Positions 35,248-46,863 of a stretch of DNA of 64,000 nt are shown in pieces (the first letter of the stretch is position 1; the number at the start of each line of letters is the position of its first letter). Source of the DNA: Saksenaea vasiformis B4078 (Eukaryota; Mucoromycota; Mucoromycetes; Mucorales; Saksenaeaceae); the NCBI GenBank assembly GCA_000697055.1, contig JNDT01002239.1:61439-125438 (forward strand), given 5' to 3'. The translations under genes and the position numbers were made by a program. The notes under the pieces were generated by a model. It did not search any database and was not told the origin of the DNA. It saw only the letters and a list, made by a program, of their open reading frames with translations.

Positions 35248-36304
35248 TCAAGAGCGACGAGCGTCTTCGTAGCTTGGTGGAAGATCTGATGGCAACGAGC
35301 CTTGGTATGTCCCGGAAGGCATCGGTGGTGGTGGATATTGCGACGGTGGGGGAGGATACTGCGACGGTGGGGGAGGATACTGCGCAGGTGGAGGAGTGTA
35401 CTGTGTAGGTGGGGCAGGGTACTGTGTAGGTGGGGCAGGATACTGACCTGGTGGAGGAGGATACTGCACCTGCGGAGGCGGACACTCTGTCGGTGGAGGA
35501 GGGTACTGCGTCAACGGGAGTGCATGTTCGTTCCCAGATGATGGACCTTCGTAAGTCGGCAAAGGCTCGTAATGTTGTGGTACCTCATTGGTTTCTGGTG
35601 ACCATAAGAACTGATCATTGTCAAACTAACTTACCTCCAATCCGTTCCAGTAAACTTCGATAGATGGTCGTGAACTCAATCGCTCCTATCGCTTGGATTA
35701 AATCGCTTTCTACGTACATCCCAAGTATCCAAACCTCCTTCGGTAAATTTCAGTTCCAGCTTGGCAGCCTTGGGAAGACCTCCACCTGGAACCTTTTTCA
35801 TTTCGTTAATCAAAATGTAGAAAAAGGAAAGGGATACATACTGGGATCACTACACCAGAGATGTAATTTGCGCCAAACCAAGGCTGCTCCAGTTTCCAGT
35901 TCTTCAAGTTTCCGGTAGGTATATTAAGCGATTGGAAATCCTGTGTCGGTGTTGCAGCAATGAAGACAATCTAACAAAGATATTACTACTCTGTTTCGCA
36001 ATCTACTTTTCATTCATACTCGCTGATTTGAAAGAATTGCAAGACCTTTGGCTTCCCAGTAGCCTCTACAGGAAGGGTCAGACATAGTTTGCCATGGCGC
36101 TACTTACGCAGCATTTCCGGGATACCCACTAATAGCAAGAGAAAGAATGTGTCAAACATTATATCATGGCAGTACCATGTTAGCTTACTTTTCATTGCAA
36201 TCCAAGACCATACGAATACTCTCTTGCTTAAGGAACACTTTTTCTCCCGGCAGTGGCACAGTGTCCTGGCCATTTGGAGATAACATAACACAATTAAGAC
36301 TCAT
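35248..36304 (-). CDS. WBP2-like GRAM-domain protein with proline-tyrosine repeats
   Basis: Seven exons: 36304-36189, 36128-36108, 36065-36020, 35970-35842, 35792-35714, 35654-35635 and 35583-35248; 248 residues. The N-terminal part reads as a GRAM/WBP2 domain: MSLNCVMLSPNGQDTVPLPG, GYWEAKGLAILSNQRIVFIA, then WFGANYISGVVIP and LPKAAKLELKFTEGGLDTWD. The C-terminal exon has about nine QYPPPP/QYPAPP-type repeats and ends LPSDLPPSYEDARRS. PPxY-type motifs (DLPPSY and EHYEPLPTY-like) would bind WW domains, for example of HECT ubiquitin ligases, so an adaptor role is likely. The smallest exons are 20 and 21 nt. Upstream bases to 36.5 kb hold no other gene. Confidence 0.88.
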
Positions 36305-36817
36305 GTTGTGAAACTAAAAGGGTATACAGTTTCAATAAAGCAAAAATCACTGAGCAAAGTCAATGTCGGGGTCCAAGTGCCGGGCATTTCTGTAACATGG
36401 CGGCTGTGAGTAGGTGACTGCAGATCCACCTGAAAGAGAGTATGCCTAAAACTGTCATGAGAAGCATTCCAACTTATCAGGGAATCCCAGAAACGGAAGA
36501 GTGATGAAGAAGAAAATATATATCTTTGCCTCCCTTTACAGGATTTTTCCTATGATTTTGCGTCCATTTCGAATTATTTGGTGCTACGTGCAAATGAACT
36601 CTGCGCTTTGAATTATGTCTCTCTACGTTCAAGCGTAAATTAGGCCCTTAATGGAGCCAAGATTTATTTAGGGTAGCTTAGGAATACTGTTATTCAACAA
36701 GCAGGACGATACCTGATGACAAAAAAAATGGAAAAGCCATATCTGTACTTTTGGCATCTAAAATGTTCAAATGATACACTTCAAGTGACATTTATTATCA
36801 TTTCAGAGTATTCAGTT
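36305..36817. repeat. Spacer with a repeat family A-related fragment (about 36535-36705)
   Basis: Contains GATTTTGCGTCCATTTCG and AACTCTGCGCTTTGAA (shared with 23.3 kb), followed by AGCGTAAATTAGGCCCTTAA and GATTTATTTAGGGTAGCTTA, which match the 3' tail of family A (compare about 15063-15112). It is therefore a shortened or recombined member. The rest shows no gene. Confidence 0.55.
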
Positions 36818-37696
36818 TTAGATCCCCTTGCCTCTCAGTTCTGGAGGACAGTCTTCCTGGTTAAATGGGTGGGCTGCCTTAAACTCTGGAAGTGTCAACA
36901 ATGTGTTATTAATACGCGTCAAAAGTGGGTATTGCTTCATGTCGACACCCCATCGTACAGCGTTACAGACCATAGGCACGAGACAGAAATCTGCTATGGT
37001 AATCTGATCACCAATGCAATATGTGCCTGCTGTTTGCTCTAGTTGTTTTTCCAGACCTAACCGATCGCATTTAGTATACGTTAGAAGCATTTGTAATTTC
37101 TTCCTACTTTTGAAGCCACGGTTGATCCATTCAGCAGCCCATTCGGACCTTTTGGCGTTATCATCTCCTCCAACGCGTTTGAGTACACCTAAATTTTGGA
37201 GAGGATGGATATCGCATGCAATAATTTGTGCGACAGATCTCGCCTTTTGACATTATCATCAGTATCTCTAAAGGCACTATATAATAGGGCAATCGCACCT
37301 GTGCACGATGTAGAGGGCTCTTAGGGAGCATAGGTCGATCTGGATATGCTTCCTCTAGGTATTCAAAGATCGCCAAACTTTGACTTAGCCGAAGTCCTTC
37401 CTTGGTGACAAACAATGGCACCTTCTTCTCTGGGTTGATCTTTTCGTACTCCTCAGAGGTCTAGGCAGCGGTTTAATGGAAGGAAAACGAAAAAATAGCA
37501 CCAACCTGCTCGTCTTTTAAAAGGTTGACTAGTCTCTGTTCATAGTCAACACCCTTCCACGCCAGGGCGATCCGGACGCGGTAAGTAGCAGAAGATCGGA
37601 AATAACCATAAAGGGCGGGTTTTTGCTCGGTCTACGCGCAAAACAGTCAATGAACTTCCCATGGTAAGTTGCATTCCATACTGCAGGTGCACTCAT
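36818..37696 (-). CDS. Maleylacetoacetate isomerase (zeta-class GST)
   Basis: Five exons: 37696-37682, 37631-37506, 37460-37299, 37243-37108 and 37056-36818; 225 residues. Exon 1 codes only MSAPA. The thioredoxin-fold half has [20 protein letters not shown] (zeta-class SSxxxRVRIAL with the catalytic Ser), [12 protein letters not shown] and the glutathione-binding [19 protein letters not shown]. The helical half has [36 protein letters not shown] and [18 protein letters not shown]. The enzyme isomerises maleylacetoacetate to fumarylacetoacetate in tyrosine/phenylalanine degradation, using glutathione. The position usually Cys in the SSCxW motif is Ala-Thr here, a tolerated variation in some homologues. 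No other tyrosine-catabolism gene is adjacent. Confidence 0.93.
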
Positions 37697-38271
37697 GGTC
37701 AGTAGAAAAAAGGCGTGGGAAAGAGGAAGGGACTAGACGGAGAATGTTATAACCAGCGAAAGTCAGCTGGCACAGCCTTAATTTCTTATGCTCGGTACTC
37801 GTTTGGGAGTCTTTGTGTAGCACCTCTATTTCACGATAGGAGGATATGTACAGGTACTTCACTGCCAAATAAGGGACCCCCGAGGAATGAACATCCAGCG
37901 CCAGCAAATTGCCCCAACTGTTGCAAACTAGGACCTTGTAGGACTATTGCTTACAACATAAATTTGGGTATTATGCAAATCTTGATGAATAATCTTCCAT
38001 TGAACTGAGACATCTTCATGAAATATCAGGATGACCAGGGATAGCAAGCCGAATGATCATGTTCAAATGAGTTGGATCCGAACGGATGTCTAATACGACT
38101 ACATTGATTCAGTGAAAATTGCCTATTCAAGTCTTTTGCGGACATGGTTTGTCGTTTCCCGTTTTTTTTTGGCGCCGAGAGAAAAGAGTCGAGAGCGGCA
38201 TTTTATTGCTAAGCCACCGTGGTCCCTTCGAAAGAAAAAAAAGTTGGTTGCCTGTCGACGATCAAGCGATC
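37697..38271. promoter_or_regulatory. Divergent promoter region between MAAI and DBP10
   Basis: 575 bp between two divergently transcribed start codons, so it should contain both promoters. No clear TATA box or operator is evident. An upstream in-frame TTG at 38119 extends the DBP10 frame but has no ATG. Confidence 0.4.
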
Positions 38272-41200
38272 ATGGCAGCTAAAAAAACAGTAACGTCCAC
38301 CAAAGTTGCCAACAAGCAGGCAAATAAAGCACACAAGGCCAATAAGGCCAAAGCGAATAGAACAAAGGCGTTCAAATCGGTCGAGAAGCAGAAGAAAAAT
38401 GAGGAACCAGCACAGAAACCGGAAGTGTCGAAGACAAAGTTGAAGAAGAAAGAATATCAAAAGAAAAAATACAACAAAGTCAAAAAAGAAGAGGAAGAAG
38501 ATTCCGATTTTGAAATTGTGCCTTCTACTCTCGAACCATCACAAGCTCTTGCAGATTCAGACAGTGACAGCGACGATGATGAGAATGACTTGGATCTTCA
38601 AACGGATATGTTCAGCTCTTTTAAAGCGAAACCTAAGGCATTGCCCTCATCGACTACTGCAGCCGTTAAATCCACAATGCCTATTTCCATCAGTGATAGC
38701 GAGGAAGATTCCGAACAAGAGGAGAAATTTATCGCAAATGAAAATATGGCTGCCAACCGAAAGAACAAAAAGTCAGGAGGTTTTCAATCGATGGGTAAGT
38801 TATTGCTTAGTTTATGCTATCTATATACCAACGCTTTGTTAGGTCTTAGCCACCCTATTTTCAAGGCTATTTTGCACAAGGGTTTCAAAGTTCCAACTCC
38901 CATTCAGCGCAAGTGTATTCCTCTTGTTCTACAAGGCCAAGACGTTGTGGGTATGGCTCGTACTGGTTCAGGAAAGACGGCTGCCTTCTTGATTCCAATG
39001 CTTGAAAGGTTAAAGACCCATTCTGCAAAAGTCGGTGCACGTGCCCTGGTGCTATCTCCATCGCGTGAATTGGCACTTCAGACGCAAAAAGTGTGCAAAG
39101 AACTGGGAAAGTACACTGATTTACGCAGTTGCGTGCTTGTTGGTGGTGATAATTTGGATGATCAGTTCAACATGATTGCAAGTAATCCAGATATTCTGAT
39201 CGCAACTCCTGGACGATTGCTTCATCTGGCAGTAGAAATGGATCTTGATCTCCGCACCGTGGAATACGTTGTATTTGATGAAGCGGACCGTCTGTTCGAA
39301 ATGGGTTTTGCTGTCCAGCTTCACGAAATCTTGTCACGCCTACCACCAAGCCGTCAGTCGTTGCTTTTCTCTGCGACGTTACCAAAGATGCTGGTGGACT
39401 TTGCTAAGGCTGGTTTACAGGAACCTACGTTGGTTCGTTTGGACGTTGACACCAAGATTAGCAGAGACTTAGAGGTAGATATTTTGCCGCTGTCTTCTTT
39501 TAGTTTGTTGGTTAACGCAGCGATAGATGGCGTTCTTTTCGATCAAAGAAGTAGAACGAGAGGCTGCCTTGCTGTACCTGCTACGTAACGTCATCAAACT
39601 CCCCAAAACCACGAGCAATATGGAAGAACATTCGAAAGACAAGAAGAGCAAGAAGAAGCAGGCTGCCACCGAGGAGGATCGTCAGACTATTCTTTTCGCG
39701 GCAACAAAGCATCATGTAGAATATCTTGCCAACATCTTGATGATGGCTGGCTACCAAGTATCCTATGTGTACGGCTCTCTCGATCAGACTGCGCGTAATA
39801 TCCAGATTAATCGCTTCAGAACCGGTCGAACGAATTTGTTAGTCGTAACAGACGTTGCAGCACGTGGTATTGATATCCCTATTTTGGAAAATGTTATCAA
39901 TTACGATCTGTGCGGCTCTTCCAAAGTGTTTGTCCATCGTGTTGGTCGCGCTGCTCGTGCTGGACGACGTGGTTGGGCCTATTCGCTTGTTACTGCAGAA
40001 GAACTGCCATACGTTGTAGACCTTGAATTGTTCTTGACTCGACCAGTCGTTGTCGGTCCTAACGAGAAGGAATCGTTAGATTACACGAATGACCTAGTAA
40101 TCGGTACCATGCCAAAGGATGCATTGATCGATGATATTTCTTGGGTGCACCAAAAGGTGCAAGGAGATGCTAGTCTGGAAGGTCTCCAGAAAACAGCGAT
40201 GAATGCGTACAAGCTGTACAACCGTACAAAACCACGTGCTGCTCCAGAAAGTTATACGCGTGCAAAGGCAATTGTGAAGAAACCATCCTGGACGGATCTG
40301 CATCCTCTTTTAAGTAAGTTGTAATAATAGTTTTTTCCCTTCCTTTTGCTTACAAATTCTGAAGTTAGCGACGAAAACAGCAGCGCTACAGAACAGCAAC
40401 GCTTAGACTTTATCAATAAGATTTCGGGCTTTAGACCGCCAGAGGTAAATGTTTACTTGCGCACATTTCTGCATGATCTGATTCCTTCTATCTGTAGACG
40501 ATTTTTGAAATTGGACAGCGTGGTGTTAAGGGCGCTAATGCAGCGACTATGATTATGCGACAACGCCGACAGACAGTTGGCGGTGTGATCAGTGCTGTGA
40601 GATCACAGGTTGCCGCTGCTGCTGAGGCCGTGCCAGAGGCTAAGAAGAAGAGTGAGAGTACTTCCGAGACAGCCGATTTAGGCGGTGAAGTTGGTGAAGA
40701 AGAATTAGCAAAGACATTCCGTATTCCAGCATCCAAAGAATCCACCAAGGGTAAGGTGTCTGCATCGTGAGAAGGTTGAGCTAATATGTGATACATCAGA
40801 GAAAAAGAACAATTATCGTGACGAAGAGTTTTATCTATCCTACACGCAAAAGGATGCCAACACCGAACGTGGTTATTCCATGACAAATACCGGCAACTTT
40901 ATGGAGCAGGCAGCCAAAGCACAGATAGATTTGATTGGCGACGATAACGAGACGATGCAACAGAAGAAGAATCAATTGCGATGGGACTCGAAGAAGAAGA
41001 AGTTTGTCAAGGGCTTCGGTATTGGTGCTGATAATAAGAAGATGATCCGAACCGAGAGCGGTGCATTGATTTCTGCATCGTTCAAGAGTGGCCGCTTTGA
41101 TGAATGGAGCAAAAAAACACATATCTCGCTTCCTCGTACAGGTGAACAGGAATTGTCTTCTGCACAAAGCAGACAACAAAAGCGGTTCCGTCATCAACGT

Positions 41201-41464
41201 CAGGACGCTGCTAAGGATCTCGATCCATTGGCATATGACTATGAGAAGAAGCTGAAGAAACGAAAGATGGATGAGGCCAATATTGACACTAGCAGCAGCG
41301 TGAACCGAAAGAAACAAAAGGCAATGGGTCAGAAACGTGTCGGTGGTCGCAACGCTAAGAGCGAACTCAAGAATGCCAGCCAGATCCGCAAGGCACGTGT
41401 GCAGAAGGAAAAGAGAAAAGAAAAAACCGCACGTGCTTCGAAGAAGGGTAAAGGCAGACGATAA
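38272..41464 (+). CDS. DBP10: ATP-dependent DEAD-box RNA helicase Dbp10 (DDX54)
   Basis: Six exons: 38272-38794, 38843-39474, 39527-40313, 40365-40444, 40498-40750 and 40800-41464; 979 residues. The start is the first ATG ([12 protein letters not shown]). A lysine-rich, acidic N-terminal extension precedes the helicase core: Q-motif region [10 protein letters not shown], motif I ARTGSGKT, Ia PSREL, II DEAD ([14 protein letters not shown]), III SAT, then domain 2 with [17 protein letters not shown] and [10 protein letters not shown]. The region after the core ([40 protein letters not shown]) and the basic C-terminus ([17 protein letters not shown], ending KGKGRR) match Dbp10/DDX54. It is a nucleolar helicase in 60S assembly (yeast data), fitting the ribosomal genes in the window only in theme. 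Confidence 0.95.
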
Positions 41465-43114
41465 ACATTTGTACAGTTACTTTTTACATCCATTTCCAAT
41501 CAATATTATCTCTGCATTTAAGTTTGCAATAGATCTTACATTTTTGACAAATATTTCCCTGACCTATTGTTTGTATAGAACAATTTACCACATGTAATTT
41601 ATGACAACGCATAATTAGATGACACTATCCATTAGTGGGAAGCTGGAAACGATTTTTCAGCAACTTAGTAGACATAACCAAATTAAGAGCAGTATACCGA
41701 GAGAAAACTACTGCCGCAATTACAGCTCAAAAAAAAAAGACGTTGGCTTCGTAATGCGCCTTGACCGTTATTATGAGCTTATCTGTTAAGGGCACGGTAT
41801 ATATTTGTGGTCATTAAAACGGAGCCTGAGAATGTCATGCATCGGTATTACCATTATTGCGGGTTTGGTTACGACGTGAGTCGCTGACCGGATGACGTTT
41901 CGAACAACGAGCTACCTTGAATAATCAACCTTCATAGCGACGGTAAGCCTGGACCCTTGACAACGGACATTTAATGCAATATTCAAGAGTCTGGTGGACA
42001 TCAAGTTAATTGCCACTACAGCCGAGCAACTGAAACGTTCACTTAAATATAAATGAACACATTTCAGGAACGTCTGTAGATAAAAGAGGGACTATCAGTG
42101 TGCCTTATACAAAACTTGATATCAATGTGGATTTTGTACGAAATCAAGGCTTCAAGCTTTCAATGGCTGACGCGTAAAAGCACATGATGGTAGATTTGTA
42201 AGTTTCCTTCCGAGGCTCTGGACCTGACATTTGATGTCACACTTATCGGAACGCTAGTCGAGATACCGAGATGATGATATTCTGCGCTTCCTTTCACTTA
42301 CCACATGATGTCATGCCAGGAACAAAGCTCTCTGTATAACCAGGTATAATACTTATACAAGCCAATGTAACCCAGTCCATGAAGCAAAAAGTTGTGAGAT
42401 ACCATTTTACTCATGAACCGCAAATTCGTCCGGATAAGCAGCATGAAGCATCACTATCGACCAACGCAAACAGGGTAGGAAGCGAGCGCCAAGAGCTACT
42501 TCACGGACGCGCATCGAAAGAAAAGAATCTAGTGCACGAGATAATATGTGCTGGTGTCTGAGTCGGAGGATAGGATCCCGTCTCCGGCTTCTGAGTGCAT
42601 CGGTCACTATCGATAAAAATAGAATACAAGAAGGGGAGCAGCAAAACACCTTTTAAGGTCTCCTGCTGTGAAGCGGGGTTCTTCTACTTCAGAACAGTAT
42701 TCAGCAAATTGATACAGGATAAAATAGATTTTTTAGCAAGCAGAATAAGGAGAACAAGGGGTGAGGGTTTTCACGCTTTCTCCAAATGACACGAGGTTGA
42801 ACGTCAAGCGTCAAACCGGGGAACGAAATGAGTACGATCAATAAAGGCGGGATATTAAGAAAACCTGGTACACATAGTCCCATTTATTAGTATCATTATT
42901 ATTTATCAGGATGGACACGCGAAATGAGATGATGCTGCGATTTTATGAAGCCGTATCCCGTTCTGTCTTTGCCCTTTCCCTGCAGTATGTACCCGTACGT
43001 GGGACAAAAAAGCCGAGATTGAAAGGCCGCAGTTTACATCATCACCATCACCACGAGTCCCACGAATTTTAGGACTCCAGCTTCTTTTCTTCTCCATCTC
43101 GCTTTATACACATC
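41465..43114. other. Gene-free stretch and profilin upstream region
   Basis: About 1.65 kb without a supported gene. The short frame at 42379-42561 has no recognisable content. The last 100 bp are the probable profilin promoter and 5' UTR. Confidence 0.5.
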
Positions 43115-43705
43115 ATGTCTTGGCAAACTTACGTCGATACCAACATGGTTGGAACTGGTAACGTCGCCAAGGGCGCCATCTTTGGTCTTAACGGCTCTGT
43201 GTGGGCTACCTCTCCCGGTTTCGAGGTACGCGTTCAGGATGGTTTCATCTCGAAACTTCCTGCTCAAGATGAGGAAATTTGCTTACGCTTTTCTCTCTTC
43301 ATCATGGATAGGTCAAGCCTGCCGAAGTGACCGAAATCATCCATGCCTTCACCGACAATGCCTCCGTCCAGGCCAACGGTATTCATGTCGCTGGTGTGAA
43401 ATACTTCACCTTGCAGGCTAACGAGCGTTCGATTTATGGCAAGAAGGTATAGTAGATGCTTTTTTTATGCGGATGTTAGGAAAACTGATGAAGTTGGGAC
43501 GTGGGTAAACTAGAATGCCGACGGTGTTTGCATTGTCAAGACCAACCAAGCTATCCTTGTCGGTGTGTATGCCGAAGGTACGCAACCCGGAAACTGCACC
43601 AAGGTTGTCGAAGGTCTTGCCGACTACTTGATCTCGGTCGGTTATGTAAGTGCATTTTTTCTTTTCTGTATACTGGTCAAAATACTCATGTTTTACTTGT
43701 AGTAA
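43115..43705 (+). CDS. Profilin
   Basis: Four exons: 43115-43225, 43312-43446, 43514-43645 and a final exon of which only the TAA stop (43703-43705) is coding; 126 residues. It begins MSWQTYVDTNMVGTGNVAKG, the profilin N-terminal helix with the poly-proline-binding Trp and Tyr, and ends GLADYLISVGY, the C-terminal helix. The length matches fungal profilins (about 126). It binds actin monomers, formin poly-proline tracts and phosphoinositides, and supplies actin for polarised growth. Oddity: the stop codon lies directly after the last intron's acceptor (GTAG|TAA). If that intron is retained, the frame reads on into intron sequence. Confidence 0.96.
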
Positions 43706-45525
43706 ACAAAAAATGTTCCCAAAAATGCAAAATACTATCCGCCTTGTTGATCATCAATAAAAAAAAACAGAAAAGATTCCCCCTACTTTACGTTTGACTA
43801 TGGGCTTTATGTTGGACATCCTGCATGGAGGAGAAGGAGGGGGATAACGTGAATATTTTATCTGGTGAGCAGGACAAGCTCTTGCCTTGATCGACTGTTA
43901 TTACTGACAGTTGCATTTCATGGGGATGGTTGGGTTTGGCTGTATGCATGTGTAGTCTGCTGGATCCATCTAGTTACCACTAAACCATTCCACGTTGTAA
44001 ATAAGCAAGACTGGTATCGCTGATATTGCTAGAAGTAATGTACGAGTTTATCAGCTATTAATCAAGGTGATGTTCCTGATAGTGCCTGCCGCACGCATTT
44101 CCCTGTTATCTTAAATACGGCGCCTAGCTTGAACTGATAAGAGAGGCATAGCTGTTCTCATTGTATTACCACCGAGTTGCTCGTAGTGATGCTGATATGA
44201 TTAAAATATTCTCGCGGAATCCATATAAACTACCTCGACAGCGGACATATGGCAGGAATGACTAGACTCAAACTGGAGCGCTCAGCTCGATCACTCTCTG
44301 CAAGTCCTGATTATCATATCCTTGTTTGGATATGCACTGCAACGTGTAATCTAGAGCTTTTGCCAAAAACAAGAAAGATATGTTACTATCAGTAACTGAT
44401 GGGGGAAAGCGATCTATCGTGAAGTTTCTGAACAGGGGTTTGGTGGTATATTGATGATGAGAACAAATCGTGTTAACGCATTGGGAAAGTGGAAATCAAG
44501 CCCAATTATATCGAACATCGATGGACGCGAATAAATGTGAACAATTGTTTCGATCTTTCGCGTATGCTGTTAGGTTTATATGATGTACCATTTCGATAGC
44601 AACGGGAGGGATGAGGTGACCAAATAGGACACAAGTCGTGATCGATTGCGGAAAGCTATCTTGCAAATATTAAGAGCATGATGCTATAAAAAAATGGTTC
44701 ACTAAACGTCAAGAATAACTTGTCGCACGTCAGTTCTGACTTCTACTGCGATGCAATATTAAGTTTTGTCCGCTTGAGATTAAGATACCTTTTCGTGGTT
44801 TCTGAGGAAGCAACAACTCGGATTCAGCCGTGTTGACGATCACAATCGATACGCCCTGAGAGGAATATTTGATATTTTCGTTTTACTGCATTTAGATAAA
44901 AGATACATATAACATATATTGTGATCAGAATGGATTTCTGGCATACACAGTCGACGTGATGCACACTATAGTATCTGACTGTAGCGCTTCAGGAATTCAT
45001 TAGTTATCCCATCCAAGCCTGCTTTTGACGTACTCTGGACTTTATATTATGTATTCTTCCAGAGTGCATCATTTGTCTAGAGCACAGACGTGATCCTTTC
45101 TAGCTTTTGATCAGATCTGTCAGGGCCTTTGATTTCGGCTCAAGGTGTCAGCAAGGTTGGCGGATCCGTCTCAAGGATTTTCCTATTGCATTTCCGCGGA
45201 TCGATAATGATAAACAGCATACGTATATCTGGTATCTGCAGATGCTAAAGATGTAAGTTTTCTTTCTCTACGTCGTTTTACTACCCATCCCCACTTTTAC
45301 TTTTTTTCCGATCGACTTTATTTTATAGACCGCGCCGTTTTTATCATTTTATTTTGTTACTTCTTTATTGACAGCACTTCTTGTGTATTTCTAGCCTTTT
45401 ATCCGTTTCCTCCTATCCGCTTTTTGTTTTCTGATCTTTGTTGTCTACGATCGTGACGAGTCAAAGTACGAAGATAGGCTTTTCCCTAATCCTTCCGTAA
45501 ACCTTTTTTGACTTTTTGCTAAATA
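43706..45525. other. Gene-free stretch left of the Tc1/mariner element
   Basis: About 1.8 kb with no frame of note. The 45240-45500 segment is pyrimidine-rich. I see no repeat family member. Confidence 0.5.
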
Positions 45526-45556
45526 CACTCCAAAGTAGCAAGTCTGTGGACGGTAG
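45526..45556 (+). repeat. Tc1/mariner left terminal inverted repeat (identical part)
   Basis: 31 bases starting CACTCCAAAGTAGCAAGTCT, the exact reverse complement of 46831-46861. Confidence 0.95.
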
Positions 45557-45696
45557 CACTAATCTCCGCTAATCTGATTTCCTGACAACACTGTATACTT
45601 CATATGCACTTGATAAATGCTACTTAATGCACTTAAAGATGCTAGACGTAGAACAAGTTAGATATGAAGCATATTTATTTCCATTGTCGTATGAAT

Positions 45697-46751
45697 TTAG
45701 TAAGGTGTGTGTCCCCCACGCGCCTCAATCACGGCTTGACACCTTTTTGGCATGGAACCAACCAGGCTTTCACAGATGCTTGCAGGGACGGCATGCCACT
45801 CTTCCATGAGTGCTGCCTCCAACTGTTCTGGTTTGTGAATCAGGTGTCTCCTCTTTACCAGACGGCGCTCCAGCTCGTCCCAGAGATGCTCAATAGGATT
45901 GAAGTCTGGACTTTGTGCAGGCCAGTCTTGCATGAAGGAGACACCATGTTTGCTCTTCCATCGCTGCACGGCCTTGCTCTTATGACATGGGGCATTGTCT
46001 TCCTGAAAGATGTGGTCATCTAACTTGTTTTCCTTCAAAAATGGTATCAAGTTTCTCTGCAAAACCTTGATGTACTCCTTCCCATCCATCCTGCCATCTA
46101 CCACTTGAATGGGGCCAACCCCATCTGCATTGAAGCAGCCCCATACCATTACCAAGCCACCGCCGAACTTTGTAGTTTCGGTGATGTGCTGTTCCAGAAG
46201 ACCTTCGCCATCCTTCCGCAAGACACGTACCCAACCATCGTTACCAATGACACGGAATCTGGACTCATCGCTCCAGATTACCTTCTGCCATCGCTCAGGA
46301 GTCCAGTTCACGCGTTCCTCTGCCCACTTTAGCCGTCTGGTTCCGTGGTTTTCTGTTAACCTAGGTCTACGAATAGGCGTGAAGAGAACCCAAGTTCGTG
46401 CACAGTTTTAGCGAATGTGCTCAATGAAACCTTCATGCATGTTTCGGAGAAACTCGCGTGATGAACCTTCAGGGGTGTACGCGGATTGTCGCGGATGCTG
46501 CGATCAATGCCTCGACATGATCGTTTCGTAATCTTCTTGGGTCTTCCTTCTCTTGGTTTAGAAGTGGGAGAGCCATACTCACTAACGTGCTTTACAATAC
46601 GATGCACACTCGATTTTCCAAGTCCTTTGGCCTTGGCGATAGCACCATATGATATTCCTGCTGCCTTCATTCCGAAAATCATCGCGCGCTCCGCCTCAGA
46701 AAATTCACAGTTATGCTTTCGAGTAGTATTGGAAATATCTCCAAATGGCAT
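45697..46751 (-). pseudogene. Tc1-type transposase with one frameshift
   Basis: Starts at 46751 (MPFGDISNTTRKHNCEFSEA) with a paired helix-turn-helix DNA-binding region (ISYGAIAKAKGLGKSSVHRI) and a GRPKKITKR linker. Near 46373 the frame shifts by one base: in one frame the text ends FSSRLFVDLG, in the other it continues TPIRRPRLTENHGTRRLKWA and on into NWTPERWQKVIWSDESRF. The catalytic domain has Asp in IWSDESRF, Asp in FQEDNAPCHKS and Glu in SPDFNPIEHLWDEL, with 35 residues between the last two by my count (DD35E-like). The stop is at 45697. A single missing base inactivates the gene; otherwise the protein looks complete, at about 350 residues. Confidence 0.9.
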
Positions 46752-46830
46752 AGAAATAACTTTATAAGAAAAAGAAGGAAAACAACTGTAAAAGATTTTG
46801 AAGTATGAACTGAAAGTAGCGGAGTTTGCA

Positions 46831-46861
46831 CTACCGTCCACAGACTTGCTACTTTGGAGTG
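46831..46861 (-). repeat. Tc1/mariner right terminal inverted repeat (identical part)
   Basis: 31 bases, the exact reverse complement of 45526-45556, ending at the TA duplication 46862-46863. Confidence 0.95.
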
Positions 46862-46863
46862 TA

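Larger units (their letters stand above)
45526..46861 (-). mobile_element. Tc1/mariner transposon with terminal inverted repeats
   Basis: The element is 1336 bp long, flanked by TA on both sides (45524-45525 and 46862-46863), the standard Tc1/mariner target duplication. Inverted repeats begin CACTCCAAAGTAGCAAGTCT; the first 31 bases are identical at both ends (45526-45556 and 46831-46861), and similarity continues to about 46 bases (CTCCGCT block). The single transposase gene runs right to left and is broken by one frameshift (see its entry). Identical repeats, an intact TA duplication and a single lesion point to a fairly recent insertion. Confidence 0.95.

Noticed and set aside
38119..38271. 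N-terminal extension of DBP10 from 38119
   Set aside because: The extension opens at TTG with no ATG; the ATG at 38272 starts a typical lysine-rich N-terminus.
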